11,570 bases of DNA from the NCBI GenBank assembly GCA_018383835.1, contig JAHAWR010000008.1, forward strand, positions 16,153 to 27,722, read 5' to 3'. This document shows positions 6,326 through 11,570 of this stretch, piece after piece. The translations under genes and the position numbers were made by a program. Positions within the stretch are counted from its first letter, which is position 1; each line of letters starts with the position of its first letter. The notes beneath the pieces were generated by a model. That model saw only the letters and a program-made list of their open reading frames with translations. It was not told where the DNA came from and ran no database searches. This stretch comes from Candidatus Jordarchaeia archaeon. Its GTDB lineage: Archaea; Asgardarchaeota; Jordiarchaeia; Jordiarchaeales; Freyrarchaeaceae.

Positions 6326-6334
6326 CACCTCCTT
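6326..6334 (-). promoter_or_regulatory. Strong Shine-Dalgarno of lysW
   Basis: AAGGAGGTG on the minus strand, six bases before the TTG at 6319. It decides the unusual start codon of lysW. Confidence 0.8.
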
Positions 6335-6380
6335 GCCTAACTCTGCTCAAAATGCCGGATAGCAAGGAAAACAAAAGAAT

Positions 6381-6410
6381 ATTTTTTAAAAAATGTATCG
6401 TGCTATAAAA
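6381..6410 (-). promoter_or_regulatory. Candidate promoter of the lysW operon
   Basis: On the minus strand TTTTTTATAGC (6412-6402) is followed by the self-complementary TTTTTTAAAAAA (6393-6382). Either could be the TATA box. The second would place transcription start near 6355-6360, giving a leader of about 40 bases with the lysW Shine-Dalgarno. Which one is used cannot be decided by eye. Confidence 0.35.
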
Positions 6411-6513
6411 AACTTTCAATTTTTCTATTGTTACCAATAGAACAACTATTACCTTTCCATCAAAGAATAATAACATAAGCATCCCATTATAGAAAAGTTG
6501 AAATTAGCCGGCA

Positions 6514-6524
6514 TATAATTTTAA
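6514..6524 (+). promoter_or_regulatory. TATA box of the PAC2-family gene
   Basis: TATAATTTTAA lies about 25 bases upstream of the ATG at 6543, and no convincing Shine-Dalgarno precedes that ATG. Archaeal initiation 25 or so bases after the box would fall almost on the start codon, so a leaderless transcript is likely (inference). Confidence 0.5.
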
Positions 6525-6542
6525 TTGAAGAATCATCTCGGG

Positions 6543-7385
6543 ATGGCTGAAATGAACCTAGAAAACCTGAAACTTGGAGACCTATTAAAAGTTAGAGTCC
6601 TTAAGAAAGGACTTGACATTGACAAATTAGATTTAAGGAGCCCAGTAGTGTTCCAAGGGTTCGCTGGTATAGGAAACGTGGGCCTCGTGGCTGTCTATTA
6701 TATGGCTACTAAGCTTAAAGCTCGCCCCATACTACAAATTCCAAATTTGGATATACCTGCTGTGGCCTTGGTTGAGGATGGAATATTCTCGAACTGGTTC
6801 GATTCATTCTCGATATTCATACATCTAATGAGAAGTGATAATAGGGACTATCTTTTTATATCGTCATACACTCAGCCCTTTACCCCCCTAGGCAGCAATT
6901 TGATAGCTCACGTGCTTCTCCACTTAATGCGGAGGCTCTCGGTTGAAACCATAATTTCTCTTGGATGCTTCGGAGCAACACATTACGTGAAAAGCCCCAA
7001 GGTCTACGTTTCAGCTACAAACAAAAAAATGCTAGAAGAATTCCTCTCGATAGAAAACGTCATTCCTCTTAGGGGAGGACGAATATCTGGGTTAAATGGC
7101 ACCATACCTCTTCTAGCTCCCCAATATGGCATAGATGGAGTCTCCCTGCTGGCTGAGGGGCACTCTGGAATAGCATTTAACCCGCGCTCATCTAAGGCTA
7201 TAATAGAAGTGCTCTGTGCCAAATATGGATTAAAGGTTGACACCGGCTTCTTAGAAAAGCATGCCGAAAAAATGGAAAAAGAACTAAAGAAGGAAGAAGC
7301 AGTCCCCCCAGAAATAATGAGAAGAATCATGACCTCACTAAAAGATGAACGGGAAAGGGAACCAACCGAAACATACTACACGTAG
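6543..7385 (+). CDS. PAC2-family protein, archaeal proteasome-assembly chaperone homologue (PbaA/PbaB-like)
   Basis: 280 residues from the ATG at 6543; an in-frame TTG at 6525 falls within the presumed promoter-to-start interval and is less likely. The PAC2 signature PVVFQGFAGIGNVG spans residues 34-47, followed by a phosphorylase-like alpha/beta domain (to about 225) and a charged helical tail (235-270). The protein ends TYYT, so its last three residues, Tyr-Tyr-Thr, fit the HbYX pattern (hydrophobic-Tyr-any) that docks in pockets of the 20S proteasome alpha ring. Archaeal PbaA/PbaB proteins of this family bind proteasomes and assist assembly or activate them (family knowledge). A second long family of archaeal PAC2 proteins has unknown function, so the proteasome role rests on the tail motif. 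It is divergent from lysW and apparently monocistronic. Confidence 0.85.
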   Translation: MAEMNLENLKLGDLLKVRVLKKGLDIDKLDLRSPVVFQGFAGIGNVGLVAVYYMATKLKARPILQIPNLDIPAVALVEDGIFSNWFDSFSIFIHLMRSDNRDYLFISSYTQPFTPLGSNLIAHVLLHLMRRLSVETIISLGCFGATHYVKSPKVYVSATNKKMLEEFLSIENVIPLRGGRISGLNGTIPLLAPQYGIDGVSLLAEGHSGIAFNPRSSKAIIEVLCAKYGLKVDTGFLEKHAEKMEKELKKEEAVPPEIMRRIMTSLKDEREREPTETYYT

Positions 7386-7635
7386 CCTTAAAACACCTGT
7401 AATCCTCGCCACACAGGGGAACCAACTATCTTCCTTTAAATTTCCAGACAGTTTTGGTTAACTAACATCTATAAGCCTTAAATAAGCCATTAAAGCAAGT
7501 TTTTGAAGCGCTTCTCATCTGCTTTCTTTCGAAAATAGCGGTTTCTCCAATCTTAGCTCTCCTCTCATTACGTTAACGCCCAAATTCGCTGAACTTTTAA
7601 GAGACACCAGCTAAGAATTGCCGCCTCCTTACAGT
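7386..7635. other. Intergenic gap between convergent genes
   Basis: About 250 bases between the PAC2-family gene and the coiled-coil gene. I found no credible open reading frame, tRNA fold or long repeat. Several T-rich stretches, for example the T5 near 7500, could end transcription. Confidence 0.4.
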
Positions 7636-8268
7636 TCACTCAGACATGGCGAAAACGTTTTCGCCGTCAAGCTCCACGAGCCCCATCGATTTGAGCTCGG
7701 AAATTATCGTTTTCAGTTGGACCGCACTCAAACCGAGGCTCTTACTTAACTCGCCGACACTACGCTTCCCAGACTCTTGGAGGATCAGGAATACTCTAAA
7801 CTTCAGGTCCCTTTCCAGTATTCCTTTAAGCCTCCCTTCCCTTCTTTTAATAGATTCCAACTCCTCCTCCAGCTTTTTAATCACTGCATCTTTTTTCGCT
7901 ACAATAGATTCGGCTTTTTTAAGCTCTTCTGATTTACGTTGCAGCTCCTCTATTTTTCTTTTATCTTGCTGATTTGCCTCCTTAAGATTCGCGTCTAATG
8001 CCTTAACCCTCTCCTCTAGACGTTTAATAACCTCGTCTTTTCTCTCTATTTCTCTTATTTTCTCTGAAAGTTTCTTCGCTAGCTCTTCCTCTCTCTTAAG
8101 AGCATCTTCCTTAGCTTTACGCTCTGCACTAAGAGCTGCCTCTAACTCTTTCACTTCCCTCTCCTTCCTTCTCAGCTCCTCATTTTTCTGACTTAAACTA
8201 TCCGTTAAATCCTGAACTTGCTTCTCTAGCTTTTCAAGGACTTTTCTTTGTGACTCAGTGAGAGCCAT
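7636..8268 (-). CDS. Long coiled-coil protein with C-terminal winged-helix domain
   Basis: 210 residues from the ATG at 8268, chosen because GAGGGGG lies four to five bases upstream; in-frame alternatives are ATG 8274 and TTG 8298. Residues about 1-150 are a nearly unbroken heptad-rich, Lys/Glu-dense coiled coil, with no proline and almost no aromatics. The last 55 or so residues (LKFRVFLILQESGKRSVGEL, then SKSLGLSAVQLKTIISELKS and MGLVELDGENVF) read as a winged helix: three helices followed by a beta wing. This arrangement suggests a DNA-binding dimer with a long stalk, but I do not recognise a named family. There is no signal peptide or membrane segment. It converges on the PAC2 gene and is divergent from the next gene, with which it shares an AT-rich upstream region. 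The function is unknown; a transcription regulator or chromosome-associated structural protein is possible. Confidence 0.75.
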   Translation of the reverse strand: MALTESQRKVLEKLEKQVQDLTDSLSQKNEELRRKEREVKELEAALSAERKAKEDALKREEELAKKLSEKIREIERKDEVIKRLEERVKALDANLKEANQQDKRKIEELQRKSEELKKAESIVAKKDAVIKKLEEELESIKRREGRLKGILERDLKFRVFLILQESGKRSVGELSKSLGLSAVQLKTIISELKSMGLVELDGENVFAMSE

Positions 8269-8542
8269 TTCCATCCCCCTCAAAATAAACAACGTCAAAT
8301 TATGTATTTGCTCCTATTAATGATTTTGTTGAAAAATACCTTGTGACGTTTTTATGTTTAAAGTAATGCTCCGCTCCCCCTCTTTCTATAAAAGAAAAAT
8401 TATACAAACTGTCTGAAAACTATTCTTATATTTCCTTCTTTCTTTTACATTTATATTTACCGAAATGGAAAAGTAACGTAGACACGTCTTCATCTAACTT
8501 AATTCCTTTCCCCCCTTTAACTGGAGGATAGGAGGGGTGCCT
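8269..8542. promoter_or_regulatory. AT-rich divergent intergenic region
   Basis: About 270 bases between two divergently read genes, with no credible coding frame. TATA-like strings include CTATAAAAG near 8386-8394 and TTATATTTACC near 8451-8461. A 7-bp inverted pair, AACGTCA at 8291-8297 and TGACGTT at 8344-8350, flanks the likely promoter of the minus-strand gene. No single start site can be assigned. Confidence 0.35.
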
Positions 8543-9466
8543 ATGACCTGCATAGCTTTCCCTTGTTCATACCTAAATTTGAGGAACAAGTGTTCTGTGG
8601 TGGTGTGCGACGACGATATAGATGTCAAGTGGAATTCGTTGGAGGAAATTGAAAATTATAGCATTCAATGGGATGTACGAATAACTGGGAGGAAAATGAG
8701 GGTGCAGATAGATGCCTCCAAAAGGGCCACCGACATCAGGTTTCTCTATTTGGGTTTCTCAGAAGTCTTCGCATCCTTGATGCCGCTGATTAATAATCTG
8801 TCTCAGAAATGTAGGGACACGAAATTTAGCTTCCTCTGCAACTATACAAGCCTCAGAAAGTTCCTTAACGAGTTAAAGACACTTTCTTACGCCATGCTTC
8901 TATGCGGAGGGGAAACCCCCCGCTTTGATCAAAACCCACGGCTAAATGCTGAATTAATAAATGAAATTGCCGGAAGGGATCTAGCAAAGGTCAAGTCAAA
9001 AAGACGCCTACCTCTACTAGCCAAGATGTGGAAGGAACGGATCAGCCTGCTTGTAGAGCTCCTCTCGAAAAACATGAGCCTTCTCTTTCTTGAATACTAC
9101 CTAGATGGCAAGCTGGCGGAATATCCTCCTCAATGGCTGGAGGAAATAGCCAATATAGTGAAAGAGGCAAAGAGCTTAGGCTTCAAGGTACTCTTTCCGT
9201 TAAAGGAGAAGAGTATATACGAAATATTGAAGCAAACTTCTCTAGACGTAACTTTAGTAGAGCAACAGAGCCTAAAGTTCTACGAGTCCCTTCTCGAAAT
9301 AGCATGTGAAAAGGCACAAACTTGCTATTCCCTTTTTGACATCGTAGGCTACCTCCATGGGAGCCCATCCCCAACATATACAGATGGCACTCAAAAGTTT
9401 CTAGAGGAACTCGTGTCATACGGCCTCCTTAAGAAAGTAGAAGGAAAATATGTAATTGAATATTAA
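8543..9466 (+). CDS. Uncharacterised protein with cysteine-spaced N-terminus and probable C-terminal winged helix
   Basis: 307 residues from the ATG at 8543, which has GGAGG at 8531-8535 seven bases upstream; the in-frame GTG at 8537 is too near it. I do not recognise the family. Visible features are four early cysteines spaced C-x4-C-x8-C-x4-C (residues 3, 8, 17, 22), an all-beta-looking stretch at 25-70, an alpha/beta region with cysteines at 90, 99 and 121 (LLCGGE), a basic patch KSKRR at 151-155, and a strand-helix-strand at about 177-220. The last 60 residues end in FLEELVSYGLLKKVEGKYVIEY, which resembles a winged-helix wing. There is no P-loop, signal peptide or clear membrane segment. 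The Roadblock/LC7 gene follows in the same direction after about 130 bases, so a shared role is possible but unproven. Confidence 0.7.
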   Translation: MTCIAFPCSYLNLRNKCSVVVCDDDIDVKWNSLEEIENYSIQWDVRITGRKMRVQIDASKRATDIRFLYLGFSEVFASLMPLINNLSQKCRDTKFSFLCNYTSLRKFLNELKTLSYAMLLCGGETPRFDQNPRLNAELINEIAGRDLAKVKSKRRLPLLAKMWKERISLLVELLSKNMSLLFLEYYLDGKLAEYPPQWLEEIANIVKEAKSLGFKVLFPLKEKSIYEILKQTSLDVTLVEQQSLKFYESLLEIACEKAQTCYSLFDIVGYLHGSPSPTYTDGTQKFLEELVSYGLLKKVEGKYVIEY

Positions 9467-9599
9467 GCTAGAAATTCTCTTCCAGACCTTTCTCGGCTAC
9501 CTATTAGTTTTAGAAAGGCTTATTTTTGTTTTCCATTAAATAAAATTTTAGTGGGAAAATACTCTTTTCAGGTGCTTGAAAGGGAACATGGTGGTTTCT

Positions 9600-9953
9600 A
9601 TGGGTGAGTCAACTGAAGAAATCATAGCATCGATCATGGATAAAATACCTGAAATTGAAGGTATAATACTCTTTGATACCGACGGAAATGCTTTAGTAAG
9701 CCAGACCATTACGCAGATGCGGCATGCGGAGATAGCGAAGAACGCGGCAGTTATAATTGACGCTGCCAAAAAACTCAGCCAATCAATCGAAAAGGGAGAC
9801 GCCTCAGTTACCTATGTAGAAAGCGAAAACGGATTCACAGTTGTCGCTTTTTCCGGAAAGAAGGGACTTCTAGCAATAACAGGAAAAGATGCCACAAACT
9901 CTCTAGGGCTCATAATGAGAAACCTAAAACTGGCCCTCTCAAAAATAAAGTAG
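9600..9953 (+). CDS. Roadblock/LC7-domain protein
   Basis: Single-domain Roadblock/LC7 (MglB-like) protein of 117 residues. Domain features are an N-terminal helix (STEEIIASIMDKIPEIEGI), the strand-turn GIILFDTDGNALVS, a long helix containing KNAAVIIDAAKKLSQSI, and paired strands ending VVAFSGKKGLLAITGKDATN before a C-terminal helix. Such proteins dimerise and often partner small Ras-like or MglA GTPases (family knowledge); no GTPase is visible in this window. ATG 9600 is preferred because GGTGG at 9590-9594 lies five bases upstream. ATG 9588 and TTG 9576 are in-frame alternatives that would add 4 and 8 residues. The gene ends four bases from the convergent scpB stop. Its partner and process are unknown; the upstream uncharacterised gene is the nearest same-strand neighbour. 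Confidence 0.85.
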   Translation: MGESTEEIIASIMDKIPEIEGIILFDTDGNALVSQTITQMRHAEIAKNAAVIIDAAKKLSQSIEKGDASVTYVESENGFTVVAFSGKKGLLAITGKDATNSLGLIMRNLKLALSKIK

Positions 9954-9957
9954 TCCT

Positions 9958-10494
9958 TTAGTTCGTTTCCGCGTTCTCCGTAAGCTCCGACTTTTTTATT
10001 CTCCATCTTAATTGAAGCTTAAGCCTTTTCACGTCATATGGTAGGCCGAAATAGTCTGCGAAAAGCTCTGTAGTATACAGTACCTTTGTTCTTCCCTCAG
10101 TCTTCCCCTCCACGAACCCTAATCCTTCGAGTCTTTTTATGTGGATGTAAGCAGCGCTTCCTCTGGCTTTAGCTACCTGCGACTGTTTTACTGGCTGCAT
10201 GAGGGCGATATATGCTAGGGTCTTAAGCTCCCCCAACGACAGTAAACCTCCCGGCACTAGATCCTTTATCTTTGGGGAGTAAGCTGCTCTAAGTTGCATG
10301 GCGTAACGCGAACCCGGGAGCTCGATGACCTCTATGGCGCTTCTTCTTGCATCATACTCTTTCATTATCTCTGAAACCACTTTTTTCACTTGGCCCCCTT
10401 CGACTCCCGTTATCTTGGAAATCTGACTCAACGTTAGTGGTCTGCCTGCGGCATAAAGAGCCGCTTCAACTATTGCCTTAACATTTTCCTCCAT
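9958..10494 (-). CDS. scpB: ScpB, segregation and condensation protein B
   Basis: 178-residue protein with the two winged-helix domains of ScpB. It starts MEENVKAIVEAALYAAGRPL and contains the typical LSQISKITG helix, the central ELPGSRYAMQLR strand pair and the second domain (LLSLGELKTLAYIALMQPV, then a stretch ending IKRLEGLGFVEGK) with FADYFGLP near the C-terminus. ScpB binds the kleisin ScpA and regulates the SMC ring in chromosome organisation and segregation (family knowledge). The ATG at 10494 is chosen for its GGAGGGAG, which lies inside the 3' end of scpA; an extension to 10542 would lie wholly inside scpA. The 25-base overlap with scpA implies translational coupling. The gene is last in the smc-scpA-scpB operon. 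Assignment is firm. Confidence 0.92.
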   Translation of the reverse strand: MEENVKAIVEAALYAAGRPLTLSQISKITGVEGGQVKKVVSEIMKEYDARRSAIEVIELPGSRYAMQLRAAYSPKIKDLVPGGLLSLGELKTLAYIALMQPVKQSQVAKARGSAAYIHIKRLEGLGFVEGKTEGRTKVLYTTELFADYFGLPYDVKRLKLQLRWRIKKSELTENAETN

Positions 10495-11201
10495 TTTTCT
10501 CCCTCCATAACGTATATTTCGCCTCCAGGTTTTTCCTGCCAAATGTGGACTACACCTTTGAATGCTAGGAAGAGGAGAGCGAGGAATGTTTCAATAACGC
10601 TTTCAAGGTTTCCATTAGTTAGGATTGAAAGTGTCACGACTTCCTGCCGAAGCGAAACTACTTTTGAGTACACCTCGCTCGCTTTGGCTTCCACATCCCA
10701 CTCCTCGTGGAGTGCTTCTAGAATAACCTCCTCCGGGTTTGTTTCTTCCAGAGTCAACGTTGCCTTTCTTTCCTTTAACCGGGAATTCTGCTTGGCCTCC
10801 ATTAAAAGAGCCTGCTGCAAGGCGAACAAAAGCTCTGCAAGGGTCACTTTACGGCTTGTTATTCTGAAAGGCATAGGTATTGGAGGTATATCGGCTCTCT
10901 CGACTTTTCCTCCATTTTCTCCATTTTCATCATTTCTTTCATAAGCTAGTTGAAGAAGTAGTTCTGATTTTAGACGGTGGATTATCGATGCAGATAAGAG
11001 AGCTTTCCCCGAAATCCAGTAGTTGAGGCACTCCATCTCGCGCATTTTTTCCAAGAAGCTGATAATGAGTTCAGCCACGTCAATGCTCCATGGGTCATTT
11101 CCTGCTCTTGACGGGTCTATGAGAACAGACCATGGAGGATCAAGCCAGAATGGTCTTTCATCACGATTAGTGCTCTCACGCTGCAACTTCTTCGCCTCCA
11201 T
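10470..11201 (-). CDS. scpA: ScpA, kleisin subunit of the SMC-ScpAB complex
   Basis: 243-residue kleisin from the ATG at 11201. The N-terminal region holds the archaeal ScpA pattern DPWSIDVAELIISFLEKM followed by an ISGKALLSASIIHRLKSELL helix, which contacts the SMC neck. The middle (about residues 85-160) is polar linker rich in Glu, Lys and Asn that would bind ScpB. The end (VVTLSILTNGNLESVIETFL and on to FKGVVHIWQEKPGGEIYV) is a winged helix that binds the SMC head. ScpA closes the SMC ring (family knowledge). A GGGGGG four bases upstream supports the ATG; TTG 11213 is an alternative. It overlaps the smc end by 26 bases and the scpB start by 25 bases. Confidence 0.9.
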   Translation of the reverse strand: MEAKKLQRESTNRDERPFWLDPPWSVLIDPSRAGNDPWSIDVAELIISFLEKMREMECLNYWISGKALLSASIIHRLKSELLLQLAYERNDENGENGGKVERADIPPIPMPFRITSRKVTLAELLFALQQALLMEAKQNSRLKERKATLTLEETNPEEVILEALHEEWDVEAKASEVYSKVVSLRQEVVTLSILTNGNLESVIETFLALLFLAFKGVVHIWQEKPGGEIYVMEGEKWRKMLRQ

Positions 11202-11570
11202 ACTGCCCCCCAAATTGTTTCAAGTCTGTATCAATTGAGAAGACGCAGGATGAACCGTTCATGTACGTTACACCGATTATCTGGTCTGCCTTTCTCATCA
11301 TCGCCTTTCTTAGTGATACCACGATGAACTGTGACGTTCTTGATAGATCCTTTATGAGGTCTGCTACTCTGCTGGCGTTGTGCTCGTCGAGAAATGCATC
11401 GATCTCGTCCATGATGTAAAATGGAGCAGGATGATACTGCTGTATGGCAAATATGAGCGCGAGTGACGTGATCGATTTTTCGCCGCCCGACATTAACTCC
11501 AACCGCTTAACCTCCTTCCCGGCTGGAGATGCCTCTATGACCACACCACCTGAAAATGGGTCTAATGGGT
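11176..11570 (-). CDS. smc: SMC chromosome-segregation ATPase (C-terminal head, 5' part off window)
   Basis: The 3' end of smc entering from the right edge; the frame stays open to the edge. About 131 residues of the C-terminal ATPase head are visible: DPFSGGVVIEASP at the start, the ABC signature LMSGGEKSITSLALIFAIQQ, Walker B PFYIMDEIDAFLD with the D-loop, and the switch region SQFIVVSLRKAMMRKADQIIGVTY. The tail is short and ends GGEEVAA. SMC dimers use ATP to organise the chromosome together with ScpA and ScpB (family knowledge). The stop codon lies inside the start of scpA (26-base overlap). The N-terminal Walker A, coiled coil and hinge are outside the window. Confidence 0.93.
   Translation of the reverse strand, partial: PLDPFSGGVVIEASPAGKEVKRLELMSGGEKSITSLALIFAIQQYHPAPFYIMDEIDAFLDEHNASRVADLIKDLSRTSQFIVVSLRKAMMRKADQIIGVTYMNGSSCVFSIDTDLKQFGGQYGGEEVAA

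Noticed and set aside
6300..6482. Open frame of 60 codons on the minus strand with hydrophobic N-terminus
   Set aside because: It lies over the AT-rich lysW promoter region, overlaps the start of lysW out of frame, and has no Shine-Dalgarno or recognisable domain.
7386..7635. Possible tRNA or small RNA in the gap
   Set aside because: No acceptor stem, TPsiC-like loop or convincing paired structure could be found by reading both strands.
10494..10542. Extended N-terminus for ScpB
   Set aside because: It lies inside the conserved scpA end, and the GGAGGGAG before ATG 10494 explains the start.

Overview
This window reads as archaeal chromosome. The signs are a LysW amino-acid-carrier gene set, a PAC2-family proteasome-assembly chaperone homologue, a small Roadblock/LC7 protein, smc-scpA-scpB, frequent GTG/TTG starts behind strong Shine-Dalgarno sequences, TATA-like boxes and oligo-T tracts after genes. 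A TACK-type or related thermophilic archaeon would fit, but the lineage cannot be fixed from this sequence alone. No rRNA, tRNA, CRISPR array or insertion sequence was seen.

Layout, left to right. (1) Plus strand 2-1458: the 3' end of larB and a complete larC, overlapping as ATGA; these make the nickel-pincer cofactor. (2) Plus strand 1584-1937: a MIP18/DUF59 Fe-S-maturation type protein. (3) Plus strand to 2985: a carbamoyltransferase of the N-acetyl/N-succinyl-ornithine carbamoyltransferase (AOTCase/YgeW) branch, converging on the next operon with overlapping stop codons. (4) Minus strand 6319 to 2982: a lysW-lysX-(lysY remnant)-lysZ-lysK operon. lysW is a 56-codon gene starting at TTG. The lysY position holds only a shrunken remnant with no N-terminal, catalytic half. 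(5) Plus strand 6543-7385: PAC2-family protein ending in a HbYX-like tail. (6) Minus strand 8268-7636: long coiled coil plus C-terminal winged helix. (7) Plus strand 8543-9466: unrecognised cysteine-containing protein, then 9600-9953: Roadblock/LC7 protein. (8) Minus strand from the right edge to 9958: smc (3' end), scpA and scpB, each overlapping the next.

The most interesting part is 2-6.3 kb. LysW, LysX, LysZ and LysK activate glutamate or alpha-aminoadipate on a carrier protein, phosphorylate it and finally release the product. Next to them sits a transcarbamylase from the family that in Xanthomonas works on N-acylated rather than free ornithine. Together they suggest, as inference, that carbamoylation might occur on LysW-bound ornithine and that LysK could release citrulline. 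Against a complete local pathway, the reductase gene lysY has decayed and no lysJ aminotransferase is present, so those steps must be encoded elsewhere or the pathway is being rewired or lost.
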